A program made the position numbers and the translations under genes. Of a DNA stretch of 64,000 nt, positions 18,364 to 26,378 are shown piece by piece. The notes beneath the pieces were generated by a model. It saw nothing but the letters and a program-made list of their open reading frames with translations, did not search any database and was not told where the DNA came from. The stretch is from a virus: positions 30,152 through 94,151 of the IMG/VR virus record IMGVR_UViG_3300020198_000006. One strand, given 5' to 3'. Within the stretch, counting starts at the first letter, position 1. Each line of letters begins with the position of its first letter.

Positions 18364-19149
18364 CTATTGTGGAAGGGACAATTTTTTATCTCTAACCATT
18401 GTTTTTATTGACATTAACTTCTTTATATAACCATTTCTCCTTAACAATTTAAATGTTAAATTCTCATATGAATATTCACCTCCTGATTCGAGACCACATT
18501 GTCTAAATTTCTTAATCTTGTCCTTTAATTCATCTACCTTCTCAGTTACGTCCTCTCCCGATTCACCCAATTCATTTAATAAGTCTATCTGTTTTGCGTA
18601 TTCCTCACCCTTTTCAAGTATTTTTTTCTCATCAATGTCTTCAGGGTTTTCTAATTTCTTAGGTTCTACCACCCATTCATTATTTAGAACGGAGTATACT
18701 CCCGTAGACGTATGTTTTTCATCAATATCTTGAACATAAAGTTCAACGTCGAAATTTTTTATTGTAATGCTGGTATTGGAGTTCCAAATATTTTTTTTAC
18801 TATTAAAAAATTCTTTAACTATTGTGTGATAGGATACCGAACTTGCTTTACCAGAGTCAAACTCATCTAAATCAATCAATATGTGTAAATCAACATCAGA
18901 ATAATTTGACCAATTAAAATTTGCCAATGAACCTGTTAATACAATATCATATACAAAAAAATCTATATCAACAAACTCTAAAAATTCATTACTTATTGCA
19001 AGTAATTTTTCCCTTATTTCTTCTTTTAGTATAAATGTGTCACCATCTTTATCAAAAATTACATCGGACAAAGAATCTTTTGACCTGAAAGATTTTACAA
19101 TCTCTTGGTCTTTTTCCATATCTTCTATTAGTTCTGATATTAAACTCAT
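18364..19149 (-). CDS. Nucleotidyltransferase (Pol beta-like fold)
   Basis: The 261-residue protein shows the nucleotidyltransferase core VLTGSLANFNWSNYSDVDLH (residues ~90-109): the GS motif followed by the two catalytic acidic residues (DVD), with a third Asp likely in FDVELYVQD (~147). Such proteins add a nucleotide to a protein, RNA or small molecule; MNT-type enzymes are also antitoxins. The C-terminal ~90 residues are helical with a basic end. Its start overlaps the KTSC gene stop by four bases. Substrate unknown. Confidence 0.75.
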   Translation of the reverse strand: MSLISELIEDMEKDQEIVKSFRSKDSLSDVIFDKDGDTFILKEEIREKLLAISNEFLEFVDIDFFVYDIVLTGSLANFNWSNYSDVDLHILIDLDEFDSGKASSVSYHTIVKEFFNSKKNIWNSNTSITIKNFDVELYVQDIDEKHTSTGVYSVLNNEWVVEPKKLENPEDIDEKKILEKGEEYAKQIDLLNELGESGEDVTEKVDELKDKIKKFRQCGLESGGEYSYENLTFKLLRRNGYIKKLMSIKTMVRDKKLSLPQ

Positions 19150-19391
19150 TTTACTTTACGATACTTGTAATTTTTTGATATAGTACTATTAAAATATTTT
19201 CCTTGTGATTCTGCCATACGAAACCTTGTAAAGGTTTCCCATGGAACATCATCGTACTCATAAATAGAGCCGTTATTAAATTCCATTAACAACTTCTTAT
19301 CGTCAGTATTGTAAGTTGACGACTTTAAATTAGAAGAACTAATACTAACCTCAATTAGGTTACCCGTGATTTTTTCTGATGTTATACTCAT
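19146..19391 (-). CDS. KTSC domain protein
   Basis: This 81-residue single KTSC domain is recognisable from SSSNLKSSTYNTDDKKLLME, NGSIYEYDDVPW, and AESQGKYFNSTISKNYKYRK. KTSC domains are small beta-rich modules associated with lysyl-tRNA synthetases and phage genes; their activity is not established. It overlaps the nucleotidyltransferase gene by four bases, so the two are probably expressed together. A TATTTATT box lies at 19418-19425. Confidence 0.85.
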   Translation of the reverse strand: MSITSEKITGNLIEVSISSSNLKSSTYNTDDKKLLMEFNNGSIYEYDDVPWETFTRFRMAESQGKYFNSTISKNYKYRKVK

Positions 19392-19437
19392 TTTGATATT
19401 TTTAATATAATATACTTAATAAATATCAAAAAGAAAA

Positions 19438-19453
19438 CCCCGAGAAATCGGGG
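19438..19453 (-). terminator. Intrinsic terminator after Hsp20
   Basis: Stem CCCCGA/TCGGGG with a GAAA loop and a T run on the minus strand, seven bases beyond the Hsp20 stop. It is nearly the same hairpin as at 5651-5675. Confidence 0.8.
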
Positions 19454-19459
19454 TTTCTA

Positions 19460-19831
19460 CTAATTCAAAGAAATGAACCTTTCAAGAGATTTTTTCTTGG
19501 ATTTTGGAAGAATGATTTCTAATACACCATTTTCTACTTTACCTGTAATGTCCTTTTCAGAAACATCATCAGGTAGTGAATAAGTCTTTTTAAAAGAACT
19601 TACGAAAGAATAATTGACATTATCGTTTTCTTCCTTTTTATAGGAGATAGTTAGGATTCCCTCTTTAATTGAAATCGACAAATCTTCTTTTGTCAATCCC
19701 GGAACTGAGAGGTAAACCGCATACTCATTATCTCTTGTAAAGAGTTTCGATGAATTATCCCTTACAAAGGATGGTCTTTCAAAGAAAGTGTCTAACACGT
19801 CTTTGAATGGGTCTCTATAAAATGTAATCAT
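19460..19831 (-). CDS. Small heat shock protein (Hsp20)
   Basis: This 123-residue alpha-crystallin domain protein is a holdase that keeps unfolding proteins soluble. Visible features are YAVYLSVPGLTKEDLSISIK, the GVLEIILPK motif (GxLxxxxP) near residue 110, and an N-terminal short arm (FYRDPFKDVLDTFFERP). Phage Hsp20 genes are known from several T4-like phages. It lies divergently from the ClpC-like unfoldase gene, with the shared intergenic region 19832-19982. Together with the tmRNA this suggests a phage protein-quality-control set. Confidence 0.93.
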   Translation of the reverse strand: MITFYRDPFKDVLDTFFERPSFVRDNSSKLFTRDNEYAVYLSVPGLTKEDLSISIKEGILTISYKKEENDNVNYSFVSSFKKTYSLPDDVSEKDITGKVENGVLEIILPKSKKKSLERFISLN

Positions 19832-19934
19832 AGTTTATTATATTTTTGTATACTTGTACTCAAATAACATTCCAACGAATAAAATTAGACAAAGTGTCAT
19901 GTGTTTTTAATTTTAATTGAAAATTTGTCTTTGA

Positions 19935-19966
19935 TTTGTTTTTTAGACGGATTATTGTTATATTTT
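19935..19966 (+). promoter_or_regulatory. Bacteroidota-type promoter for the clpC-like gene
   Basis: TTTG at 19935-19938 and TATATTTT at 19959-19966 with a 20-base spacer, close to the TTTG / TAnnTTTG host consensus, 16 bases before the ATG. Confidence 0.5.
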
Positions 19967-19982
19967 ATTAAAATAAAACGAC

Positions 19983-22001
19983 ATGCCAGTAGATTTTTTT
20001 GAAGAAGGACCGACGACCACCCCTAAAAGGGGGAAAAAGGGTTCAACAACCCCAATTCTTGATAATTTTTCAAGGGATTTAAACAAATTAGCTGAAGAGG
20101 GTAAAATAGACCCAATCATCGGTAGAGATAAGGAAGTAAAAAGAATCGCACAGATACTTTCCCGTAAGAAGAAAAACAACGTAGTTGTTGTTGGTGATTC
20201 TGGTGTTGGTAAATCGGCATTAGTTGAAAAATTGGCAATGTTAATTGTCAAGGGTGAGTCTCCATCTAATCTAATAGACAAACGAATAATGTCTTTAGAT
20301 TTAACTTCTCTTGTTGCGGGAACAAAGTATCGTGGCCAATTTGAAGAAAGAATTAAAGCGATATTAAATGAACTTCATAATGAACCAAATGTAATCATCT
20401 TCATTGATGAATTACATACCATGATTGGTGCGGGAAATGCTAGTGGTTCAATGGATGCTGCTAATATACTTAAGCCCGCTCTTGCAAGAGGAGAAATACA
20501 ATGTATCGGAGCAACAACCTTTGATGAATTTAAAAAACATATTGAGAAGGATTCAGCATTGGTTAGAAGATTTCAAAAAATAGTTTTAAAGGAACCTACC
20601 TATCAAGAGACAATACAAATTCTACAAAACTTAAAGGATTCATATCAAAACTATCATAAAGTATTCTACGAAGATGGTGTCATTGATACCATTGTTAAAC
20701 TATCTGGTCGTTTCATAACAGACAGACAATTCCCCGATAAGGCAATAGACGTATTAGACGAACTTGGTTCAGATAAAAAAATAAATATCAAAGTTCCCGA
20801 CATTGTCGAGAAACTAAAAAAGGATGCTGACGAAATCAAAAACAAGAAGATACTTGTAGTAAAGAGTCAGAACTATGAACAAGCAGCAAAGCTCAGAGAT
20901 GAAGAAAGAAAAATAATGTTAAAACTAGAAGCAGAAAAAAATAAGTGGTTAGAACAACAAAAAGATAACAAGACACCAATCTATGTTGATGATGTCTATG
21001 AGATTGTATCTAACATGACGGGTGTTCCCATTACAAAGTTAGACGACAACGAAACAAAAAACTTATTAAATCTTGAGGAGATATTGTCCTCCAAGGTTAT
21101 TGGACAAAACGAAGCGATATCAATTATATCTAAAGCGATTAGAAGAAATAGAGTTGGGATAAAAGATAATAACAAACCAATTGGTTCATTTATATTCTTA
21201 GGTTCTACAGGTGTTGGTAAAACATTTCTTGCAAAATCAATTGCTGAATTATTATTTGGTGACCCCGAAAAAGTGATTCGTGTTGATATGAGTGAGTTTA
21301 TGGAAAAACACAATGTATCTCGACTCATTGGCTCACCTCCTGGTTATGTTGGGTATGATGAGGGGGGTCAACTTACCGAAAAAATTAAAAACAACCCATT
21401 TGCTGTTGTATTATTTGACGAAATTGAAAAAGCACATAAAGATGTATTCAACATCCTTCTTCAGATTTTAGATGAAGGATATTTGACTGATTCTTTTGGT
21501 AGAAAAGTAAACTTTACTAATACTATCATAATCATGACCTCAAACATCGGCACCAAGAAAGTTTTCGATTTCGGAGGCGGTGTTGGATTCAATACCTCGT
21601 CAAGTGAAACCCAAAAGTATGAGATTAGAAAATCAATCATACAAAAATCACTTAAACAACAATTTAATCCCGAATTCTTAAATCGTATTGATGATGTTAT
21701 TTTATTCAATGCACTCAATGAAGAAACTATTAATAAAATTATCGAGATTGAACTTTCGAAATTGGTTACAAGATTGTGCGAAAAAAACTTCAACATTTTG
21801 TTTGATAAAAGTGTAATCAATCAAATTGCAGAACTTAATACCCAAGAGGAGTATGGTGCTCGACCAATAAAAAGAATAATACAAAACTTGTGTGAAGACT
21901 TTCTTTCCGATGAAATATTGAGGGGCACAATAAAAGAAAATCAGGTAACTACAATTAGGTTTAAGGATGGCCAACTAAAGATTTTAGATAAAATGGTGTA
22001 A
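19983..22001 (+). CDS. clpC: ClpC/ClpA-type AAA+ unfoldase lacking the N-domain
   Basis: A Hsp100 ATPase that unfolds proteins for a partner peptidase. Two AAA+ modules are complete: GDSGVGKS (71-78) with FIDELHT (140-146), and GSTGVGKT (about 407-414) with [10 protein letters not shown]. The usual N-terminal repeat domain is missing; the protein starts almost directly at D1. A UVR-like middle segment ([14 protein letters not shown], about 295-308) points to ClpC rather than ClpB. The VGFN tripeptide region (about 534-537) corresponds to the ClpP-docking loop of ClpC, so it may dock on host ClpP. Length is 672 residues. No clpP gene is visible. Confidence 0.92.
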   Translation: MPVDFFEEGPTTTPKRGKKGSTTPILDNFSRDLNKLAEEGKIDPIIGRDKEVKRIAQILSRKKKNNVVVVGDSGVGKSALVEKLAMLIVKGESPSNLIDKRIMSLDLTSLVAGTKYRGQFEERIKAILNELHNEPNVIIFIDELHTMIGAGNASGSMDAANILKPALARGEIQCIGATTFDEFKKHIEKDSALVRRFQKIVLKEPTYQETIQILQNLKDSYQNYHKVFYEDGVIDTIVKLSGRFITDRQFPDKAIDVLDELGSDKKINIKVPDIVEKLKKDADEIKNKKILVVKSQNYEQAAKLRDEERKIMLKLEAEKNKWLEQQKDNKTPIYVDDVYEIVSNMTGVPITKLDDNETKNLLNLEEILSSKVIGQNEAISIISKAIRRNRVGIKDNNKPIGSFIFLGSTGVGKTFLAKSIAELLFGDPEKVIRVDMSEFMEKHNVSRLIGSPPGYVGYDEGGQLTEKIKNNPFAVVLFDEIEKAHKDVFNILLQILDEGYLTDSFGRKVNFTNTIIIMTSNIGTKKVFDFGGGVGFNTSSSETQKYEIRKSIIQKSLKQQFNPEFLNRIDDVILFNALNEETINKIIEIELSKLVTRLCEKNFNILFDKSVINQIAELNTQEEYGARPIKRIIQNLCEDFLSDEILRGTIKENQVTTIRFKDGQLKILDKMV

Positions 22002-22029
22002 ATATTCTGATTTTTTAAAAAATCATATA

Positions 22030-22037
22030 TATTTATA
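22030..22037 (+). promoter_or_regulatory. TATTTATA box before a small hairpin RNA
   Basis: The octamer is followed not by a gene but by three hairpins ending in a terminator (to 22134), so it may drive a non-coding transcript. Confidence 0.45.
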
Positions 22038-22039
22038 TC

Positions 22040-22134
22040 TACAAGGAAATCTTTGCCGAAATCCTTTCGTTTTTAGTCTGTGGGGTTGAACCCACAAAAT
22101 GACCTCAAAGCCCCGATTCCCGTCGGGGCTTTTT
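22040..22134 (+). ncRNA. Candidate small hairpin RNA
   Basis: There is no convincing coding frame. Three consecutive hairpins are visible: CGAAA/TTTCG (22057-22061 and 22065-22069), TGTGGG/CCCACA (22079-22084 and 22091-22096) and the strong terminator stem AAAGCCCCGA/TCGGGGCTTT (22107-22116 and 22123-22132) followed by T. A TATTTATA box at 22030 sits where a promoter would be. The first hairpin plus TTTTT could alternatively be the terminator of the unfoldase gene. Function unknown. Confidence 0.45.
22107..22134 (+). terminator. Intrinsic terminator
   Basis: Ten-base-pair stem AAAGCCCCGA/TCGGGGCTTT with a six-base loop and a T run. Confidence 0.85.
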
Positions 22135-22160
22135 ATCTAAAATTTTTATATATTTGTAAA

Positions 22161-22343
22161 ATGATAAAATATATTTTAATTTTAGTCACGGTATTCTCAT
22201 TGGGTATCGTGGCGTGTGGTAACAATTCCACCACATCAACGGAAACAACGGACTCAACCGCGGTAGCAGTGGACCCTTTCTCACCTACCGCAAATGATTC
22301 TACTACTGCTCAGATTACCGACAGTACTTTGAATCAACAATAA
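22161..22343 (+). CDS. Small lipoprotein
   Basis: The start at 22161 gives a classical lipoprotein signal: Lys, a hydrophobic stretch ILILVTVFSLG, then lipobox IVAC (Cys at residue 20). The mature part is a 40-residue Thr/Ser/Asp-rich spacer without a domain. A TATATTTG sequence (22149-22156) five bases before the ATG is a candidate host-type -7 element. A role at the host envelope, such as superinfection exclusion, is possible but only guessed from similar small phage lipoproteins. Confidence 0.7.
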   Translation: MIKYILILVTVFSLGIVACGNNSTTSTETTDSTAVAVDPFSPTANDSTTAQITDSTLNQQ

Positions 22344-22437
22344 TTTGACAAGTGCTCACTACCAATGGCGGAAATGTGAGTTGAATGTATTGATTGTGAC
22401 ACCACAGCCTCCAATTTTATAAAACAAATAACTTTAT

Positions 22438-22851
22438 ATGAAATATAAAATATATTTAGATGATGTTAGAACCCCCATTGCAAAAGATGAATGGGTGGTG
22501 GTCCGTTCGTATGAAGAATTTGTGAATATAATATCCGAAATTGGACTAGAAAATATCGAACTAATTTCTCTTGACCATGACTTAGGTGATACCGCAATGG
22601 CTGAGTGGCATTGTAATGTTTATCACAATTACAAATTGGATTATGATAACATTTTGGAAAAGACTGGAATGGATTGTACTAAATGGTTGGTTGAACAATG
22701 GATGGGTGGGAAACCTGTTGTAGATGTTGTTATTCACTCGGCTAATGCAATGGGTAGTGGGAATATGATGGGATACATAAACAATTATAGACATATACAT
22801 CGTCTACCTCAGAATTGTGTGAGGGTTCAATGGGAGCACACAATTAATTAA
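22438..22851 (+). CDS. Cyclic-phosphate processing receiver-like domain protein
   Basis: The 137-residue protein begins YKIYLDDVRTPIAKDEWVVV, then RSYEEFVNII and LISLDHDLGD: the receiver-like fold with paired Asp (LDDVRTP) and the central LDHDLG that marks the family described as cyclic-phosphate processing receiver domains. The C-terminal HSANAMGSGNMMGYINNY replaces the usual receiver end. Family members are predicted, not proven, to act on cyclic phosphates such as RNA ends or nucleotides. It is a stand-alone domain. An anti-defence role would be conjecture. Confidence 0.6.
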   Translation: MKYKIYLDDVRTPIAKDEWVVVRSYEEFVNIISEIGLENIELISLDHDLGDTAMAEWHCNVYHNYKLDYDNILEKTGMDCTKWLVEQWMGGKPVVDVVIHSANAMGSGNMMGYINNYRHIHRLPQNCVRVQWEHTIN

Positions 22852-22872
22852 CAATGGGGTGTTGAAAAACTT

Positions 22873-22904
22873 TTTGGTGTATCCCGAACTTTTAATCATA
22901 TTTG
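22873..22904 (+). promoter_or_regulatory. Bacteroidota-type promoter
   Basis: TTTGG (22873-22877) and CATATTTG (22897-22904) with a 19-base spacer, upstream of the gene at 22940. Confidence 0.55.
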
Positions 22905-22939
22905 CTTAACCGATTAACTAATTTATAAACCAACCCTGT

Positions 22940-23272
22940 ATGTCTAAAATTAAAACTAACGTATCTACAAAAAAACTATCTATAAAAGGAAAGTATAATG
23001 AATTTAGCGACTTCTATGACGTTAACAAAGTAATAATCTATCAGAACATACTCAAGTTGTTCAAAACCTTTGAGGATAAAGAAAAAAACACACTTGTTTT
23101 AACAATATCGGCAAAGATTAAAAACATTGAATGGGAAACCGATTTGAAATTTACTCGTGATGAGATTAATGTTCTAAAAAGAGATATTATGCCCTATTTT
23201 GAAGAGATTGAGGATTATGAAACTTGTGGTGAGATATGTGAACTATATACAAGTTTGAAAGAAAAAAAGTAA
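22940..23272 (+). CDS. Hypothetical protein with UVR-like C-terminal helix
   Basis: This 110-residue protein ends with YFEEIEDYETCGEICELYTS, a helix resembling the UVR motif and resembling the ends of two other small proteins here (36770-37072 and 46297-46656). The N-terminal half is Lys-rich with KYNEFSDFYDVNK. It has its own host-type promoter and is followed by a terminator at 23311. Function unknown; UVR motifs usually mediate protein contacts. Confidence 0.6.
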   Translation: MSKIKTNVSTKKLSIKGKYNEFSDFYDVNKVIIYQNILKLFKTFEDKEKNTLVLTISAKIKNIEWETDLKFTRDEINVLKRDIMPYFEEIEDYETCGEICELYTSLKEKK

Positions 23273-23310
23273 TTTTAATCTCCTGAAATTCATATTAATA
23301 AATATTAAAA

Positions 23311-23336
23311 TGGGGGTCTATTAACCCCCATAATTT
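23311..23336. terminator. Bidirectional intrinsic terminator
   Basis: TGGGGGT (23311-23317) pairs with ACCCCCA (23324-23330), flanked by A-rich and T-rich sequence, between convergent genes. Confidence 0.8.
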
Positions 23337-23361
23337 TTATACATAATCATTTTTTTAACCA

Positions 23362-24135
23362 CTAATTAGGGAAAACACCTTTTTTAATCATTCTAAGAAG
23401 AATTCTACAACAAGCAATATCTAAAGCTTTTTTTGTTGATATACCAATTGTGGATTGATTGAACTTAACCTCACTTAAATTATCGTCATTTAGTAGTGTT
23501 AATTCTCTTACAGTTTTAGCTTCTCCTAAACCACTTGCAGCGATTATTTCTCCGGTCTCAGCATCAGTAAATCTTACTTGAAGACCTAATCTTGTATTTA
23601 CAATATTTTTTACACCATCTTTTAAATTTACAGTTTCATCTTCCGATACGGAAAAATCATAAACTTCAATCGTAACGAAATACCGAGCTAACCTGATTTT
23701 ACCTCTCTCATCAAGTTTATCTTGAGTTATACCTGATTGTGATGCCTGGAATTGTTTTACCATACGATTTTTTATCTCCGTCTGACTTTCAGTAAACACA
23801 AATCTGTTTAGTTCTGATAGAAATTCTAAACTGATATTTGCAACACCTAAACCAACTTTCTTTTCTTTTAATTCGGGATATTGTTCATAAACCTCATCAT
23901 TGATACCAATTTTTAAAATTTGAATGGGTATTTGAGGTCCACCATAGTCCATCAAATAATTGATATTAACACTTGTTTCAAACGAAGCCTTATATTGTTC
24001 TGTTTGTGTTTTACCAACAACTTGAGCGGTTAATTTATTTGTTATACAAAACATTAAAATAAACCAAATAGCAATAATACCAACTGTTATCCACAACTCT
24101 TTACTTTTTTCGCTCATTTTAAACATGTAATTCAT
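23362..24135 (-). CDS. CsgG-like protein
   Basis: This 257-residue protein has an N-terminal membrane or signal segment (WITVGIIAIWFILMFCI, about residues 15-31). The C-terminal half follows the CsgG family: IRLARYFVTIEVYDFSVSED, LQVRFTDAETGEIIAASGLG, and a final helix TKKALDIACCRILLRM. CsgG forms the nonameric outer-membrane channel for curli secretion. The Cys at the end of the hydrophobic segment (ILMFCIT) could be a lipidation site, though it is not a perfect lipobox. It is co-oriented with an EF-hand-like protein, a frameshifted exported protein and a holin-like gene. Confidence 0.7.
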   Translation of the reverse strand: MNYMFKMSEKSKELWITVGIIAIWFILMFCITNKLTAQVVGKTQTEQYKASFETSVNINYLMDYGGPQIPIQILKIGINDEVYEQYPELKEKKVGLGVANISLEFLSELNRFVFTESQTEIKNRMVKQFQASQSGITQDKLDERGKIRLARYFVTIEVYDFSVSEDETVNLKDGVKNIVNTRLGLQVRFTDAETGEIIAASGLGEAKTVRELTLLNDDNLSEVKFNQSTIGISTKKALDIACCRILLRMIKKGVFPN

Positions 24136-24138
24136 ATT

Positions 24139-24390
24139 TTATTCTATAATATCTTTTATTTTACCACACTTTAAACATTCTTCGACGCCATCACCATCCA
24201 TATCCCCCCATACGTGTTCACATTGTCTATGTGCGAAATACATATCAATCTTACCATCGCCATCAAAGTCAATACCATCCATTATACCATCTTCGTCCAC
24301 TTCTACACCAGTTCTTGCTTTAGTTGTTTGTTTTTCTTCTAATTTTGATACTGTGGGTATAACTTCTTCCTCTTTTTTAAACCAGACCAT
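24139..24390 (-). CDS. Small EF-hand-like, Cys-containing protein
   Basis: This 83-residue protein has two Asp-rich calcium-loop-like segments, DFDGDGKIDMYF (about residues 42-53) and DMDGDGVEE (about 63-71), as in dockerin or EF-hand repeats. It also has possible metal ligands CEHVWG and CLKCGK. No signal peptide is visible. It lies three bases upstream of the CsgG-like gene in the same direction, so the two are probably an operon. Calcium binding is inferred from the loops. Confidence 0.6.
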   Translation of the reverse strand: MVWFKKEEEVIPTVSKLEEKQTTKARTGVEVDEDGIMDGIDFDGDGKIDMYFAHRQCEHVWGDMDGDGVEECLKCGKIKDIIE

Positions 24391-24426
24391 GTTCCGTCTT
24401 GTTCTTGTGTTTCTTCTGACACAGTT

Positions 24427-24881
24427 TTAGACTTTTAAAAATTGTTTAGTTAATTGTTTATTATAATTATTTAGAACTAAATAATAGCTTCCATTACTTA
24501 CATTCGTCATATCAATTTGTTTATATACCACAGTTTGATATCCATTTCCTGATATATTACCAAATTGTTTAATCATTTTACCTGATACATCGTAAACCGC
24601 AACCCCCGATTTAGTCGAAACAATATCAAAGAAGATTAATTCAATATATAACGTATAATTAGGTTGTTCTTTAGCCCCAACTAAGATTAAACCACCCTAC
24701 CCTGCTCGTTTATTATTTCTTGAGCAATATTTCTAACACCAAACGCCAAATTTTTATTACCCACAAGTGTTCCAACCTTAATATTGTTAACAACTGGGTC
24801 TACGAAAATTGTCGCATTACTTTGAGCTTCTACACCCAAGAAGAGTAAAAGTGTTAGTATCGTTATAACAATTAATTTCAA
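24427..24881 (-). pseudogene. Frameshifted exported protein with sorting-domain-like C-terminus
   Basis: The upstream frame (24881-24687) encodes a clean signal peptide (IVITILTLLLFLGVEAQS) and about 45 further residues, ending at a stop after EQGRVV. The -1 frame continues without break to the TAA at 24427 and encodes GLILVGAKEQPNYTLYIELI, then VAVYDVSGKMIKQFG and LTKQFLKV. That end looks like a Bacteroidota type IX sorting domain or a CsgG-like strand set. The shift must lie in the GGGTGG tract near 24695. No slippery heptamer is present, so a mutation or a sequencing error is likelier than programmed frameshifting. It may be a diverged partner of the CsgG-like gene. Confidence 0.6.
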
Positions 24882-24925
24882 TGATTTAATTGGTAAATTT
24901 TTATAAATTATGATATTAACCTAAA

Positions 24926-25180
24926 TTATTCGGGGGTCGCGCCACCACCATTCTTCTTATTTATCCATTTGTCTACCGATGCAATACCAAATGAACCTAA
25001 GGTAATAACCAAGAATCCATCGAATATGAATTCATTAATTAACAACTCTTTACCTAAAAAACCTGTAGTTAGGTCAACAAAGAGTGCAATCACCATCATT
25101 GTGAAAGAAAGAAAACCAACTACTGACTTTTCGTTGATTGTGTTGTTGTCGTTGAACAACTCGCTAAAAAATTTTTTCAT
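24926..25180 (-). CDS. Putative holin
   Basis: This 84-residue protein has two membrane segments, VVGFLSFTMMVIALFVDL (about residues 20-37) and a second one at about 52-70 (FDGFLVITLGSFGIASV), a short turn, and a charged C-terminus (DKWINKKNGGG). Size and topology fit a class II holin, which releases endolysin at lysis. The endolysin gene is far away (51703), and the neighbours are exported-protein genes, so the assignment rests on topology alone. Confidence 0.5.
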   Translation of the reverse strand: MKKFFSELFNDNNTINEKSVVGFLSFTMMVIALFVDLTTGFLGKELLINEFIFDGFLVITLGSFGIASVDKWINKKNGGGATPE

Positions 25181-25398
25181 ACTTCATAGTTTTAGTTAGT
25201 GTTTAGTTTATGTTTTGGTTATCTATAAATACATTGAAATGGTTATAAACGGTTGGATTTTTACACTAAAAATTTTTTTGAGTTTTTATTTACTTTTACG
25301 GCACTTATTATTACCTTTATAATAGATTTAAACTTAAATTAATCTTCGATGAGACAATTCGTGCATACGACATCATTTACAATCTGTTCAAAATGGGC

Positions 25399-25469
25399 GG
25401 AGGTCTCTTGTAAGTATTTGAGTTTTATAGGATACTGAAAGAACCTCGGGAGAAATCTCAAGGACCTCC
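25399..25469 (+). other. Closed stem structure resembling a tRNA acceptor, no T-loop
   Basis: GGAGGTC (25399-25405) pairs perfectly with GACCTCC (25463-25469), enclosing 57 bases. An inner hairpin GAGA/TCTC is visible, but no TTCRA loop or anticodon arm. It directly precedes a tRNA-like element. It may be a tRNA remnant or a leader structure of the RNA island. The stretch 25200-25390 holds no gene or clear site that I can see. Confidence 0.3.
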
Positions 25470-25477
25470 CAACCAAC

Positions 25478-25553
25478 GGTCGGGTAGCTCAGCGGTAGAG
25501 CAATCTCACTAAAACGAGACGTGACGCGATAGGTTCGACCCCTCCCCCAACCA
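25478..25553 (+). tRNA. Degenerate tRNA-like element (8-base anticodon loop)
   Basis: It has canonical size (76 bases) and landmarks: TA at 8-9, D arm GCTC-AGCGGTA-GAGC, and TTCGACC at the T loop. However, the acceptor GGTCGGG/CCCAACC has one mismatch and the T stem keeps three pairs. The anticodon stem TCTC/GAGA encloses eight bases (ACTAAAAC), so the identity cannot be assigned. It is probably a decayed tRNA; an unusual functional tRNA is less likely. Confidence 0.4.
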
Positions 25554-25599
25554 CTACGATTATCGTTCTTTGACATATTTTTAAAAAACAATTATTATT

Positions 25600-25956
25600 A
25601 TGGAACAGTTATTTGCATTTGTTCTTGGTGTTGGCATTATGTCATTGATTTATGGTTTAGTGTTAGTATTGAGAATGAGAAAAGAACTCAACAATGTTGA
25701 ATCAAATTTACATAACACAAAAGATGAGGTTATGTCAATTAATAGGGAAATTGAAAGAATCGATAAGAGAATTGACTCAAGGGTCGATAAACTTACCGAT
25801 ATAATATTTCGAGAATTAGAAAATAAGGAAAAAGACCTCCAAGATTCTATGACTCGAAATTATGAACAAACAAACAGAGATTTTGAATCCGTATGGAGAG
25901 AAATTGATAAACAACAACAAAACAAAAATAAAACACGTAAAGTGTTAACAGACTAA
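25600..25956 (+). CDS. Membrane-anchored coiled-coil protein
   Basis: This 118-residue protein has one N-terminal membrane segment (FAFVLGVGIMSLIYGLVLVL, about residues 5-24) followed by a long Glu/Lys/Arg/Asp coiled coil (about 30-105) and a basic tail. It resembles in plan the protein at 48559. The topology would fit a spanin-like inner-membrane subunit or an anchor, but no specific motif supports either. It lies inside the tRNA-like array. Confidence 0.6.
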   Translation: MEQLFAFVLGVGIMSLIYGLVLVLRMRKELNNVESNLHNTKDEVMSINREIERIDKRIDSRVDKLTDIIFRELENKEKDLQDSMTRNYEQTNRDFESVWREIDKQQQNKNKTRKVLTD

Positions 25957-25990
25957 AAGTCATAAACAAAGAACGGTAATCGTTTTTTTT

Positions 25991-26062
25991 GTTCCTGTCG
26001 TCTAATGGTTAGGACACCTCCCTTTCACGAAAGTCATGTCGGTTCGAGTCCGACCTTGGGGG
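25991..26062 (+). tRNA. tRNA-Glu(TTC)-like element with mismatched stems
   Basis: The 5' half is textbook tRNA-Glu: D arm GTCT-AATGGTT-AGGAC and anticodon loop CTTTCAC with TTC at 26024-26026. The T arm GTCGG-TTCGAGT-CCGAC is perfect. But the anticodon stem CCTCC/GAAAG has two C-A mismatches and the acceptor 5' GTTCCTG does not match the 3' side CTTGGGG. It looks like a fusion of two tRNA genes within one, as expected from recombination in a tRNA array. Confidence 0.45.
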
Positions 26063-26093
26063 TACAGAAATAGTCGGGTGGTGGAAGCGAGTA

Positions 26094-26177
26094 GTTGTAC
26101 AGCTGCCGATGGAAAGACACGGGGATGTGAAAGTCCCCACCAATAACGGCATATAGGTTCGAATCCAATCGGGGATA
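26094..26177 (+). tRNA. Degenerate tRNA-like element, Phe(GAA)-like anticodon arm
   Basis: The anticodon stem GGGGA/TCCCC (26121-26125 and 26134-26138) is perfect but encloses eight bases, TGTGAAAG, in which T-GAA-A matches tRNA-Phe with one extra base. A T loop TTCGAAT is at 26158-26164 with a four-of-five stem. The D arm is shortened and no clean acceptor pairing is found; the left boundary is approximate. It is probably a decayed tRNA. Confidence 0.3.
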
Positions 26178-26182
26178 CTCAC

Positions 26183-26256
26183 AGGGAAATATCGCGGTTC
26201 TGTAACGTACTTGGTTTAGGACCAATGAGTTGCGGGTTCGAATCCTGTTTTCTCAA
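26183..26256 (+). tRNA. tRNA-Leu(TAG)-like, class I form
   Basis: The acceptor AGGGAAA/TTTCTCA pairs at six of seven positions, with TA at 8-9. The anticodon loop TTTAGGA (26215-26221) has T33, TAG and G37, as usual for Leu. The T arm GCGGG-TTCGAAT-CCTGT pairs fully with wobble. The D stem keeps only two pairs, and the variable loop is short although bacterial tRNA-Leu normally has a long arm. It may be functional or decaying. Confidence 0.5.
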
Positions 26257-26306
26257 CTTTATCATCGGTAATGATGATAATTTATTTTATCGTCTATTTC
26301 AACGAT

Positions 26307-26378
26307 GTCTCCTTAGCTCAGCGGTAGAGCATCTCGCTGTTAACGAGAGGGTCCGAGGTTCGAAACCTCGAGGGGACG
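26307..26378 (+). tRNA. tRNA-Asn(GTT)
   Basis: A complete cloverleaf: acceptor GTCTCCT/AGGGGAC, D arm GCTC-AGCGGTA-GAGC, anticodon arm TCTCG-CTGTTAA-CGAGA with GTT, T arm CGAGG-TTCGAAA-CCTCG, discriminator G. The CCA end is not encoded. It is the only fully regular tRNA in the island. Confidence 0.95.

Noticed and set aside
24660-24710. Programmed -1 frameshift
   Set aside because: The shift window lacks a classical slippery heptamer and no clear downstream stimulator hairpin is seen; mutation or sequencing error is simpler.
25600-25956. Confident assignment as spanin
   Set aside because: One membrane helix plus coiled coil is not specific, and no neighbouring outer-membrane partner is found.
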